This document shows, piece by piece, positions 1-7,550 of a DNA stretch of 33,452 nt (its first letter is position 1; every line of letters starts with the position of its first letter). The notes beneath the pieces were generated by a model, which worked only from the letters and a program-made list of their open reading frames with translations, was not told the origin of the DNA and did not search any database. Where the stretch lies: positions 1 through 33,452 of the forward strand of contig JASHNX010000187.1 in NCBI GenBank assembly GCA_030041415.1, in the 5' to 3' direction. This stretch comes from Candidatus Sulfotelmatobacter sp. (GTDB lineage: Bacteria; Acidobacteriota; Terriglobia; Terriglobales; Acidobacteriaceae). The position numbers and the translations under genes were made by a program.

Positions 1-333
1 AAGGCAATTGCAGATGGAGTGCACAAAGCGCTGGTCGAAGCCATGGACGCGCCTGCGCAAGATCGGTTTCAGGTAATTACGGAGCATCCGGCGAGCGGTT
101 TGATCTACGACCCGACCTATCTAGGCGTGCAGCGCGACGACAACATTGTTTTCGTGCATATTACCCTTTCGACGGGGCGCAAGCTGGCGCAAAAACGCAA
201 GCTTTTTAAGAAAATCACTGAACTCCTGTCGGAGAATCCCGGGCTTCGGCCTGAGGACGTGATGATTAATCTGGTGGAAGTTGCCTGGGAGAATTGGTCG
301 TTCGGCAATGGTGAAGCGCAATACGCGCTGTGA
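1..333 (+). CDS. Tautomerase family protein, 5' end cut by window edge
   Basis: The reading frame is open to the first base (AAG GCA ATT GCA GAT GGA GTG...), so the gene starts outside the window. The GTG at 19 is not the true start, because the upstream residues KAIADGVHKALVEAM fit the first helix of tautomerase-superfamily proteins of the Tautomerase_2 kind. The visible 110 residues include the typical FQVITEHPASG and VQRDDNIVFVHITLSTGR stretches and the C-terminal VEVAWENWSFGNGEAQY. Members use an N-terminal proline as the catalytic base; that residue lies off the left edge and cannot be checked. The substrate is unknown. The stop at 331-333 lies one base from the stop of the convergent neighbour at 335, with no terminator between them. 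Confidence 0.85.
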   Translation, partial: KAIADGVHKALVEAMDAPAQDRFQVITEHPASGLIYDPTYLGVQRDDNIVFVHITLSTGRKLAQKRKLFKKITELLSENPGLRPEDVMINLVEVAWENWSFGNGEAQYAL

Positions 334-334
334 A

Positions 335-1096
335 CTACTTTGTTCCTACGGCGGCGAGTGTAACCGACTCGGGCCGCTCAACGGGAACAACGTCCTGAGT
401 TTCGCGCCAGTCGGCGTAATGCCCTGAAACCATGATATGGAAGACCCACTGGTGACGCTCTTCCTCGGGTTCAACGAGTCCGAGCGCTTTCATGTAGAAA
501 AGATAGCGTTGCATCCAGTGGATCTGGTCCTGCGTCATGCCACGGCGCTGCAGGTCGACGGTGAGTCCGGCCAGATGCGATGAGGCGGTGTCACCCTCTG
601 CGGGCGCCGCATTGCGATTGTGACGGCGCAGTTTTTTCTGACCCTTGACGGTTCGCACGGCCGAGTTTACCTGGATCTGCTCATGAAAGCGGTGATAGTA
701 AGCCTGCGACAGGTCCTGCACAAAGTCTCTCGTCCAGGGACGGCAATAACGCCGCGAAGGATCGAGGCGCGGATCGAAGCGCAGCGCTTCGTTCGCAAGG
801 ATCGGCTGCAGCGCTCCGCTCTCTTTCAGTGCTTCGAGTTCGTTGTCGTCCTGTATGCGGGGAAGTTCCAGGCGGTCGATTTCTGCGTTTTGCAATAACA
901 AAGACTCGTGCGACGGGCGGAACATTGGGTTCCAGCGCGTCCAGTGAAAGCGATGAAAACGGTGACGGTGGATCGGCTTGCGCATTGCGGTGGTCGTGGC
1001 CGCAAATGCGGAGCTGCAGATAAAGGCAAACAAACAGAATAGAGTCAGTTGGCGCTGTAATCTCAAGACTTCGTCTCGTAATCTGCCGCGGTCCAT
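335..1096 (-). CDS. DUF5715-type exported protein, peptidase M15-like fold
   Basis: A 253-residue protein with a hydrophobic signal segment (about 17-33, LTLFCLFAFICSSAFA). A striking His/Arg/Trp-rich stretch follows at about 39-56 (RKPIHRHRFHRFHWTRWN). The C-terminal half (about 120-235) carries SSHLAGLTVD at 172-181. This matches the S-x-H-x2-G-x-(A/T)-x-D zinc motif of M15 D-Ala-D-Ala carboxypeptidases/VanY-like enzymes, with H174 and D181 as probable ligands. A second histidine is in HQWVFHI (H220). This arrangement is what I recall for DUF5715 in Acidobacteria. The likely role is periplasmic peptidoglycan trimming or binding, by inference from the fold. The ATG at 1094-1096 has no good ribosome-binding site, so the start is uncertain. 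It is convergent with the tautomerase gene and seems to be monocistronic. Confidence 0.75.
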   Translation of the reverse strand: MDRGRLRDEVLRLQRQLTLFCLFAFICSSAFAATTTAMRKPIHRHRFHRFHWTRWNPMFRPSHESLLLQNAEIDRLELPRIQDDNELEALKESGALQPILANEALRFDPRLDPSRRYCRPWTRDFVQDLSQAYYHRFHEQIQVNSAVRTVKGQKKLRRHNRNAAPAEGDTASSHLAGLTVDLQRRGMTQDQIHWMQRYLFYMKALGLVEPEEERHQWVFHIMVSGHYADWRETQDVVPVERPESVTLAAVGTK

Positions 1097-1571
1097 TCCG
1101 CGACGGTTGGAATATTCTAAGCTACGCTGTCAAGCGTTCCTACGATTGACTGCGAGCCTGCCATTACGAGCGTTACCGGAAAGGGTGACGATACCGTGGT
1201 TACCTCCACGTTACCCTCCGGCTTCGCATCGCGCTTGCGCCAGAGAAAGGTGCATCCAGAGCGCCACTGGCAGAAGAGGATTACGCGATGCTCATGTGCT
1301 AACGAAACAGCAATTTAGCGAGCGTTCGATGCCGAACAGATGTGACAAGTTGTGTCCGAGTGACAGAAAATCGCCCGCGTAATGAGGGAAAACACGCAGA
1401 TCACTTGCGGAGAGCCGTTTTTTGCGCTCTCAAATTGCCCGTCCAGCGCGGGAAGTCGCGGCTCACGGAAGTGTAGTGTACCTCTGAATCAGTCGTGAAA
1501 CACTCTCACGACAAGTCACGAGTGTAATTAGATTTCTTTTGCCCGAAGACAAGGACGGGCGGCGAGAACAA
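1097..1571. other. Intergenic region with overlapping inverted repeats
   Basis: 475 bases between the start of the DUF5715 gene and the stop of sdhB; I see no convincing gene. It holds a GAGAGC/GCTCTC hairpin around a T6 loop (1410-1431). It also holds a perfect 7-bp inverted repeat GTCGTGA/TCACGAC (1492-1498, 1506-1512) whose right arm overlaps a second pairing, CACTC/GAGTG (1501-1505, 1520-1524). The sdh transcript must end here, but none of these stems is followed by a clear T-tract on the minus strand, so no terminator can be called with confidence. Confidence 0.4.
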
Positions 1572-2321
1572 TCAGCGGCGGAACAGATCGCCGATCGCCT
1601 GCTTCATCACTGCGCCGCCGACCTCGGAGATTGACTTGGTCAACGGAATGTCCTTGGGGCAAATCTCGACGCAATTCTGCGCATAGCCGCATTCCTGGAT
1701 GCCACCGTCGCCCATTAGCGCGGCAAGGCGATCGCGCTTGAGGGCTTGGCCGGTGGGGTGCGTATTGAAGAGCCGGACCTGCGCAATGGTTGCTGCGCCC
1801 ACGAAGCCGGTGTCTTCATCGAATTGCGGACAAACCTCCATGCAACAGCAACAGGAAATGCAGCGGGAAAGCGGATACGCGGCCTCCTGCTCCTGCTGCG
1901 TGAGGCGGGGGCCGGGACCGAGATCGTAAGTGCCGTCGATGGGAACCCAGGCTTTGACCGCTTTGAGATTTTCGAAGATCACGCTGCGATCGACGGCGAG
2001 GTCGCGAATGACGGGAAATTTTGAAAATGGTTCGAGTTTTACCGGCTGCTCAAGATTATCGATGAGCGCGGAACAAGCCATGCGCGCGCGTCCGTTTACG
2101 AGCATGGCGCAGGAGCCGCAGACTTCTTCGAGGCAATTCGAATCGTAGGTGATCGGGGTGGTCTGCTTGCCGTCGCGGGTGACGGGATTGGCGGCGATCT
2201 CCATGAGAGAGGAGATGACGTTCATGCCAGGATGATGAGCAAGTTCGAATTCTTCCCAGTACGGCTTGGAGGTGGGAGTGGCTTGACGCTTGATTTTGAA
2301 GAGAACGGATTTAGTGGACAT
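1572..2321 (-). CDS. sdhB: Succinate dehydrogenase/fumarate reductase iron-sulfur subunit
   Basis: A 249-residue protein that carries electrons from the flavin subunit to quinone through three Fe-S clusters in complex II. All ligand cysteines are visible. The [2Fe-2S] site uses C63, C68, C71 and C83 (SNCLEEVCGSCAM). The [4Fe-4S] site is C154-xx-C157-xx-C160-xxx-C164 inside CISCCCCMEVCP. The [3Fe-4S] site uses C211, C217 and C221 (CGYAQNCVEICP). Length is normal for the family. Its ATG (2319-2321) directly follows the TGA of the 70-aa gene upstream (TGAATG), which implies translational coupling. It is the last gene of the sdhC-sdhA-small ORF-sdhB block, a gene order closer to Bacillus-type than to E. 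coli sdhCDAB. Confidence 0.97.
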   Translation of the reverse strand: MSTKSVLFKIKRQATPTSKPYWEEFELAHHPGMNVISSLMEIAANPVTRDGKQTTPITYDSNCLEEVCGSCAMLVNGRARMACSALIDNLEQPVKLEPFSKFPVIRDLAVDRSVIFENLKAVKAWVPIDGTYDLGPGPRLTQQEQEAAYPLSRCISCCCCMEVCPQFDEDTGFVGAATIAQVRLFNTHPTGQALKRDRLAALMGDGGIQECGYAQNCVEICPKDIPLTKSISEVGGAVMKQAIGDLFRR

Positions 2322-2534
2322 TCAGCAATTCTTCCTTGCGCCCCTGCGATATATCGCACGTCCGGCGCGATAGAGCCACCCGCCCATAGTTAGGAGCCAC
2401 ATCGATAAAAGGACCCATCCGAACGAGTCGCCACGGACGATCATTCTGGCGGAGTAGCTGATCCATAAGATCGACACGACGATCATCAATCCAGCAGCCA
2501 CGAGTTGCGCGGATAGGTCCGATCTCATCGCCAT
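2322..2534 (-). CDS. Small two-helix membrane protein inside the sdh operon
   Basis: A 70-residue hypothetical protein that I cannot assign to a family. Two hydrophobic segments are visible, about residues 9-28 (LVAAGLMIVVSILWISYSA) and 36-54 (SFGWVLLSMWLLTMGGWLY). They are joined by a short polar loop and followed by a very basic tail (RAGRAIYRRGARK). By the positive-inside rule the tail is cytoplasmic. The start ATG at 2532-2534 has an AGGG 9 bases upstream; a second ATG two codons in is possible. Its TGA abuts the sdhB ATG and its start lies 9 bases after the sdhA stop, so it is almost certainly made together with complex II. SdhC already supplies five helices and the heme ligands, so this is unlikely to be a normal SdhD. 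An assembly or stabilising subunit is one possibility, by inference only. Confidence 0.7.
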   Translation of the reverse strand: MAMRSDLSAQLVAAGLMIVVSILWISYSARMIVRGDSFGWVLLSMWLLTMGGWLYRAGRAIYRRGARKNC

Positions 2535-2543
2535 CTTGTAGCC

Positions 2544-4325
2544 CTATTTCGCCGCGTCGTACTTTCTCGGCCTCGGCGGAATCAGCGAAATATCTACTGG
2601 CTCGAACTCGAACTTCGGTTCGTCAGCGTCCGGAGCGAAATATGCTTTCGTCGTCTTCAGCCAATTCTTGTCGTCGCGGTCGGGGAAGTCCGGTTTGTAA
2701 TGCGCACCGCGTGATTCGTCGCGCATCCGCGCCCCTTGCGCGATCACCCGCGACAGCTGCAGCATGTTGTAAAGCTGCCTCGTGAAGACGACGCTAGTGT
2801 TCGCCCACTGCGTACGGTCGCTCAGGTTCACTTTGCGGAAGCGCTCGAGCATTTCGACTAATTTAGCGTCGGTTTGCTGCAAGTTTTTGTTGTAGCGGAT
2901 GACGGTACAGTCTTTCGTCATCAGCTCGCCGAGCTCGCGCCACAGCTTGAACGGATTTTCATTGCCCTGATTGTTGATGAGCAGCGCGTTGCTCTCTTCC
3001 TGTTTCTTCTTTTCCGCCTCGAAGCATCCGTTGCCATCGGACAAGGCTTGCAATCCGCGAGCGTATTTCACGGCATTCGGCCCGGCAATGCTTCCGCCGA
3101 AGATGCAGGAAACGAGCGAATTCGCGCCGAGCCGGTTGGCGCCGTGATACTGATACTCGCACTCGCCGGCGGCGAAAATTCCGGGAATGTTCGTGGCCTG
3201 TTTGAAGTCGATCCACAAGCCGCCCATGGTGTAGTGCATGCCCGGGAAGATCTTCATCGGCGTGTCGCGAGGATCGTCGCCGACAAACTTCTCATAGATT
3301 TCGAGAATGCCTTCCAGCTTGCGATCGAGAATTTTGCGGTCGATGTGCGTGAGATCGAGATAGACCATCGGCTTGCCGTCGATGCCGAGGTTGTGCTCGA
3401 AGACCACCTTGAAGATAGCTCGCGTAGCGATGTCACGCGGCACAAGATTGCCGTACTTCGGATACCACTCCTCGAGGAAATACCAGCGGTCTTTTTCCGG
3501 AATCGACTTCGGATCACGCTTGTCGCCCGCAGTTTTCGGGACCCAGACACGCCCGCCTTCGCCGCGGGCCGATTCCGACATCAAGCGCAGCTTGTCTTCG
3601 CCGGGAATGCATGTCGGATGAACCTGAATGAACTCACCGTTCGCGTAATAGCACCCCTGCTGGTAGAGCGCCGATTGAGCAGAGCCGGTGCAGACAACAG
3701 AGTTGGTGGACTTGCCGAAGATCGCGCCGTTTCCCCCGGTCGCAATGATGATGGCGTCGGCGGGGAAAGTGCGCACTTCCATGGAGCGCAGATCTATGGC
3801 GCAGATGCCGCGACACACGCGGTTGCCATCAAGCACGGCCGACAAAAACTCCCAGTGCTCATACTTCTTTACTTTGCCTTCGGATTCGTAACGCCTGACC
3901 TGTTCATCGAGCGCGTAAAGAAGTTGCTGGCCGGTGGTTGCGCCGGCAAATGCGGTGCGGTTGTATAACGTGCCGCCGAAACGGCGAAAATCAAGCAGGC
4001 CTTCAGGTGTGCGATTGAAGGGAACACCCATTCGGTCGAGCAGATCGATGATGCCCGGGGCGGCCTCGCACATATCTTTTACAGGAGGCTGGTTGGCGAG
4101 AAAGTCTCCACCGTAGACGGTATCGTCGAAATGCTGCCAGGTGGAATCGCCCTCACCCTTCAGATTCTTTGCGGCGTTTATTCCGCCTTGGGCACAAACC
4201 GAATGCGAACGCTTCACCGGAACGATCGAAAACAGATCGACATTTCCGCCCATTTCGGCGATCTTGATCACGGCCGAGAGCCCGGCCAATCCCCCGCCGA
4301 TGACGATAATTTTCGGAGCTGCCAT
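2544..4325 (-). CDS. sdhA: Succinate dehydrogenase/fumarate reductase flavoprotein subunit
   Basis: The catalytic flavoprotein of complex II; it oxidises succinate to fumarate using covalently bound FAD. From the chosen ATG the protein has 593 residues. The N-terminal dinucleotide motif is IIVIGGGLAG (6-15). The covalent-FAD histidine is H41 in RSHSVCAQGG. HPTC (236-239) and ARGEGG (253-258) lie in the substrate/capping region, and LVPRDIATRAI and HYTMGGL follow further on as expected. A GTG at 4329-4331 would add two residues and overlap the sdhC stop. I chose the ATG at 4323-4325 because a GGTGGAG ribosome-binding site sits at proper distance and the sdhC TGA ends two bases before it. It is the middle gene of the sdh block. 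Confidence 0.97.
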   Translation of the reverse strand: MAAPKIIVIGGGLAGLSAVIKIAEMGGNVDLFSIVPVKRSHSVCAQGGINAAKNLKGEGDSTWQHFDDTVYGGDFLANQPPVKDMCEAAPGIIDLLDRMGVPFNRTPEGLLDFRRFGGTLYNRTAFAGATTGQQLLYALDEQVRRYESEGKVKKYEHWEFLSAVLDGNRVCRGICAIDLRSMEVRTFPADAIIIATGGNGAIFGKSTNSVVCTGSAQSALYQQGCYYANGEFIQVHPTCIPGEDKLRLMSESARGEGGRVWVPKTAGDKRDPKSIPEKDRWYFLEEWYPKYGNLVPRDIATRAIFKVVFEHNLGIDGKPMVYLDLTHIDRKILDRKLEGILEIYEKFVGDDPRDTPMKIFPGMHYTMGGLWIDFKQATNIPGIFAAGECEYQYHGANRLGANSLVSCIFGGSIAGPNAVKYARGLQALSDGNGCFEAEKKKQEESNALLINNQGNENPFKLWRELGELMTKDCTVIRYNKNLQQTDAKLVEMLERFRKVNLSDRTQWANTSVVFTRQLYNMLQLSRVIAQGARMRDESRGAHYKPDFPDRDDKNWLKTTKAYFAPDADEPKFEFEPVDISLIPPRPRKYDAAK

Positions 4326-4327
4326 TT

Positions 4328-5098
4328 TCACTCCACCGGCTTTCTATGCGGCGCGGCATGATGAACCATCGCGGCGGTGCCGGGTTCGACCACTTGCAGC
4401 GGCTCCGAGCGGAACGTCGCAAGGCTCGCCAGTCCAACGCCGCTGAGCAGGAAGAAAAAGCAAATGCACACGATCAGGAAGCGCTTGCGCGCGACCTCGC
4501 CGGAAACGATTCCCCACTTCGCGCAGAACAGCCAGATGCCGTAGGCGAAGTGCCAAGAGGCGGCGATCAGTCCCACTACGTAAAAGAGGAAGAGCGGCGT
4601 TTGGAACACCTCATTTTGCACCTTGCCGAAAGAAGCGTAGGGATTGGCGTGCAGATCGATGCCGGTAAAGCGCATCGTGTAGGTATGCCAGAAGATGTAA
4701 ATGAAGGCGATGCCGCCGGTCCAGCGCTGCGCTGTGTACATCCAGTTGCCGGTCCAGGGATAGGAAATCACATTTCCTTCGCCGCGATACCAGATGTAAA
4801 AGCCGTACAACGCGTGGAACGCGATGGGCAGCCAGATGCCGAACAGTTCGAGAAAAAATACCAGCGGAAGCCCGCCGAGAAAAGCTACCTGCTTGGCATA
4901 CGCGGCGGGACCACTGATCGCTGTGGCGTTGGAAATTAAGATATGTTCGAAGAGAAACGCCCCGACGGGAATGATGCCGGTAAGGGAATGAAGCCGGCGC
5001 AATACAAACGAAACGCCTTGCCCGGCGCGCAAAGGCGCTACCCCATGCATTGCTCCTCGCGCGATCGGAGGAGCCGTAGAGCCGGCCGCTGACGCCAC
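4328..5098 (-). CDS. sdhC: Succinate dehydrogenase cytochrome b subunit (five-helix, di-heme type)
   Basis: A 256-residue membrane anchor of complex II that binds heme b and passes electrons to quinone. About five membrane segments are visible (around 38-56, 75-105, 126-147, 168-193, 206-228). The candidate heme-ligand histidines H37, H52, H95, H138 and H183 lie in or next to them, as in the single-gene anchors of the Bacillus/Wolinella type; hence no sdhD is expected. A roughly 25-residue N-terminal extension and a His-rich tail (AAMVHHAAPHRK) are extra. The start is GTG at 5096-5098 with a strong AAGGAG site five bases upstream. The gene's TGA lies within a few bases of the sdhA start, which suggests coupling. 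A promoter and operator-like repeat lie directly upstream. Confidence 0.94.
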   Translation of the reverse strand: MASAAGSTAPPIARGAMHGVAPLRAGQGVSFVLRRLHSLTGIIPVGAFLFEHILISNATAISGPAAYAKQVAFLGGLPLVFFLELFGIWLPIAFHALYGFYIWYRGEGNVISYPWTGNWMYTAQRWTGGIAFIYIFWHTYTMRFTGIDLHANPYASFGKVQNEVFQTPLFLFYVVGLIAASWHFAYGIWLFCAKWGIVSGEVARKRFLIVCICFFFLLSGVGLASLATFRSEPLQVVEPGTAAMVHHAAPHRKPVE

Positions 5099-5121
5099 GA
5101 AAACTCCTTATGAGTTCGGAA

Positions 5122-5147
5122 GTGATAAGAGAACTTTTTATTATCAC
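5122..5147. promoter_or_regulatory. Operator-like inverted repeat over the sdh promoter
   Basis: A perfect 7-bp inverted repeat, GTGATAA at 5147-5141 and TTATCAC at 5128-5122 (minus-strand reading), with a 12-base spacer. Its upstream arm overlaps the predicted -10 box and its downstream arm lies just past the expected start of transcription. A repressor bound here would block the sdhC-sdhA-sdhB operon. The regulator is unknown; the spacing fits a dimeric helix-turn-helix protein. It could also act as an RNA hairpin in the leader. Confidence 0.5.
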
Positions 5148-5168
5148 GGGCGAAAGAAACCAAGTCAA
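5140..5168 (-). promoter_or_regulatory. Sigma-70-type promoter of the sdh operon
   Basis: Reading the minus strand, TTGACT (5168-5163), a 17-base spacer, and GATAAT (5145-5140): five of six consensus bases in each box with ideal spacing. Transcription should begin near 5133, giving a leader of about 35 bases before the sdhC GTG. The -35 box begins eight bases after the rdgB stop codon, so sdh can be expressed separately from the upstream genes even though they are closely spaced. Confidence 0.7.
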
Positions 5169-5175
5169 GGAACGC

Positions 5176-5817
5176 TCAGCGATTCGAGTGAGCGTCGTAC
5201 CAATCGAGGAATTTCCGGAATGCGGCGCCGCGATGGCTGTAGTGGGATTTTTCCTCCGCGCTCAGTTCGGCAAAAGTTTTTTGAATTTGGGGAAAATAAA
5301 ACAGCGGATCGTAACCGAAACCATTCTCGCCGCGCGGAGCGTCGAGAATAATTCCCTCGGCGGTACCGCGAAAGGTGGCCAGGGTTTTGCCATCGCGGGC
5401 GGCAGCAAGGACGCAAACAAATCTTCCCGTACGTTTTTCCGGCGGAACGTTCTTCAGTTCACGCAGCAAACGGGCGTTGTTACTATCGTCGTCGGTGTTG
5501 GCATTGGGTTGATGGGGTTCTTTGTTGTGCAAATCGGGCGCAGCATAACGTGCAGAATGCACGCCGGGTGAACCGCCGAGCGCGTCGACCTCCAGGCCGG
5601 AGTCGTCGGCGAGCACGATTTCGCCGTGTGCGTAGCGGCTGTAAGCTTCGGCTTTTTTCCGTGCATTGGCTTCGAAGGTGAGGCCGTCTTCAACGACCAG
5701 GGGCAGGGAAGAGAAACCGGGAATGCCGGCGATCTCGATGCCGTGGGTCTTTGCTGCACCGACGAAGTCGTGCAATTTGCCGGAATTGGAAGTTGCGATC
5801 AGAATTTTCTTAGTCAT
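5176..5817 (-). CDS. rdgB: XTP/dITP (non-canonical purine NTP) pyrophosphatase
   Basis: A 213-residue cytosolic house-cleaning enzyme of the RdgB/HAM1 family. It hydrolyses dITP, XTP and related nucleotides to monophosphates and so keeps them out of DNA and RNA. Diagnostic motifs are TSNSGK at 9-14 (phosphate binding), LADDSGLEVDALGGSPGVHSARYA in the first half (general base and metal ligands), ENGFGYDPLF, and the C-terminal SHRGAA. A polar insertion rich in Asp and Asn follows SARYA. The frame extends 38 codons further upstream, but those codons overlap the upstream membrane-protein gene and match nothing in the family. MTKKILIATSN is the natural start. Its stop lies just before the sdh promoter; the upstream gene ends 20 bases before its ATG. 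Confidence 0.95.
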   Translation of the reverse strand: MTKKILIATSNSGKLHDFVGAAKTHGIEIAGIPGFSSLPLVVEDGLTFEANARKKAEAYSRYAHGEIVLADDSGLEVDALGGSPGVHSARYAAPDLHNKEPHQPNANTDDDSNNARLLRELKNVPPEKRTGRFVCVLAAARDGKTLATFRGTAEGIILDAPRGENGFGYDPLFYFPQIQKTFAELSAEEKSHYSHRGAAFRKFLDWYDAHSNR

Positions 5818-5837
5818 CGATTTAGAGCAGCGTGTTC

Positions 5838-7550
5838 TCAGCGCAGCGCGAGCCATGAAGGCCGTCGTCGCAAAGCAATGACCAGCAAAACACCGAATAC
5901 AGAAATCCATCCGCCCAGTTTGCGATCCCATGTCCGGGCAAACGTGATCTGCACGCGATTGCTGCCTGGCTGCACGGGAATCAGCATTTGTCCGGTAGCT
6001 TCAAGCGTTCCCGCCTGCACAACCCGCCCATTTACTTCTATGCGCCACGCGGGATAGTTAAACAGCTTGAGGACGAGATTATCCGGAGCAGACATGTCGG
6101 CCGTGAGGAGCTTCAGAGAGGCGTTCCATTGCAAAACGTGGATAGCAGCGTGAGCAGGGCCTTCGACTGTAACGCGCCTCGCGTCTTTATCGATCACGGA
6201 CGGATCGGCCGCGATGGGCGTGTACTCGTCGGTGCCTTCATACCCGATGTTTGATTCCATGTTGTCCTGCATCTCGCGCAGATCCGGGGCGTAGTCCCAG
6301 TAAGGCGCCTGATAGCGGTGCCAGACGAGCGCGATGACGGCAAGGAACGCGAAATACAGCGCCGCGCGTGAGATCCAATTTCGCAGGGCTGCGGTGACGA
6401 AAAAAGTGAACGGGATCGCGAGGCATAGGAGCCATCGCCACGGAAATTGCATGAAGCGCAGCTTTGGAAGAATGCTCCAGAGCGGTAAGGTGACCGGCAG
6501 CATCATGACGGTGCAAGCGCCGGCCCAAGTTACGAGTGCGTACCAGAGTTCGTGATCACGACTGCGCCAAATGCGCACCGCCCAGGCTGTAGCGATAGTT
6601 ACGAGAATCTCGGCGACGGCAATCCAGGAAATCACCCGGTTGAAGGCATCGTGCTCGGCATCAGCAGTGTGAATGAATAAAAAGTTATCGGCGACGCGAT
6701 ATCCGGGAGAGATCGCCTGTGCGATATCAACCCACTTTTGCTCGTGGATTGCGGGCGATAAATAAAACCCGGCCAGAGCCGCGCCGAGCAAAACCGCAAT
6801 GCCTCCATCCAGCAAGACCCCAGGCGAGCGGCGCTGCCACGCTATTACAAGCAGCAACAATGCCAGTGAATAGTGAATCATCACTGCTGCGGGGGCGTTG
6901 GTCAGCCAGGCGCAGGCGAGGACTAGCGCTAGAAAAACTGCCGCTCGGCGGAGCTGGCTTTCAGGGCGCAAGATCAGCACAAGAAGTAATGGCAGCAAGC
7001 AAGCGGCCAGCAGTTCTGCAAAAGCGCTGCGCCAGTAGACGATCACAAGGTTATAAGGATTGACGGCATACAGTACGGCGGCAAATGTTGCATCGCGCCG
7101 ATCAAACCACTCGCGCGCCAGGAAAAACATGGACACACCGGCGGCGGTTAATGCGATCCAAATGTAGAGGCCGGGGACCAAAGTCCAAGGGAAAATTGCG
7201 GCGAGGGCTGATCCCAGCGTCCACGAACCCGGTGGATAGAAAATAAATCGAGGTGCACCGAAACCGAAGTTGGCCAGTTCGGCCCAGCGGGGGAAAATAA
7301 TGCCCATCTTCCATTGCGAAAGAACTTCCAGCCAGGAATAGAGATGAAATTCGAAGTCATGCCCGGAAGGAATGCCGAGAGAAAAAAATGGAATTTCAAC
7401 GGCGAATGCGGCGGCCGCGACCAATACAAGAGGCGTCCAAGTAAGCTTCGCTTTTGTCGTATTCGCCGGGGTCGCCGAATTCTGTTCGCCCAAGCCGGAT
7501 TTTGTGGTCGCTGCCAGATATGCACCGCGTTGCTTCACCAGGAGATGCAA
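5838..7550 (-). CDS. Polytopic membrane protein, GT-C/PTPS-related type
   Basis: A protein of about 570 residues with roughly a dozen hydrophobic segments between about 38 and 440, then a soluble C-terminal domain and a last hydrophobic segment. Near the N-terminus, SGHDFEFHL (62-70), PRWAELANFGFGAPRFIFYPPG (from 88) and later RSAFAELLA resemble the large membrane proteins annotated as 6-pyruvoyl-tetrahydropterin-synthase-related. That name is historical; these proteins look like GT-C glycosyltransferases, with the loop Asp (D65) as candidate catalytic residue. The C-terminal domain (LKLFNYPAWRIEVNGRVV, PGSNRVQITF) resembles the beta-rich tail of YfhO-like proteins. A role in lipid-linked sugar transfer is inference. 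The frame opens at a TTG (7548-7550) without a ribosome-binding site, so the start is uncertain; a downstream GTG at 7536-7538 is possible. Confidence 0.75.
   Translation of the reverse strand: MHLLVKQRGAYLAATTKSGLGEQNSATPANTTKAKLTWTPLVLVAAAAFAVEIPFFSLGIPSGHDFEFHLYSWLEVLSQWKMGIIFPRWAELANFGFGAPRFIFYPPGSWTLGSALAAIFPWTLVPGLYIWIALTAAGVSMFFLAREWFDRRDATFAAVLYAVNPYNLVIVYWRSAFAELLAACLLPLLLVLILRPESQLRRAAVFLALVLACAWLTNAPAAVMIHYSLALLLLVIAWQRRSPGVLLDGGIAVLLGAALAGFYLSPAIHEQKWVDIAQAISPGYRVADNFLFIHTADAEHDAFNRVISWIAVAEILVTIATAWAVRIWRSRDHELWYALVTWAGACTVMMLPVTLPLWSILPKLRFMQFPWRWLLCLAIPFTFFVTAALRNWISRAALYFAFLAVIALVWHRYQAPYWDYAPDLREMQDNMESNIGYEGTDEYTPIAADPSVIDKDARRVTVEGPAHAAIHVLQWNASLKLLTADMSAPDNLVLKLFNYPAWRIEVNGRVVQAGTLEATGQMLIPVQPGSNRVQITFARTWDRKLGGWISVFGVLLVIALRRRPSWLALR

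Noticed and set aside
1341-1365. Possible CRP-type binding site (TGTGACA...GTGACA)
   Set aside because: The two half-sites are direct repeats, not the inverted TGTGA-N6-TCACA arrangement.
978-1382. 134-codon plus-strand frame over the start of the DUF5715 gene
   Set aside because: Arg-rich, overlaps a supported gene, no ribosome-binding site or motif.
2874-3968. 364-codon plus-strand open frame opposite sdhA
   Set aside because: It lies wholly inside the conserved sdhA gene on the other strand, has no recognisable family motifs, and is explained by the codon pattern of sdhA.
5818-5931. N-terminal extension of rdgB to an upstream start
   Set aside because: It overlaps the upstream membrane-protein gene, adds Cys-rich residues foreign to the family, and the conserved start MTKKILIATSN fits the normal length.
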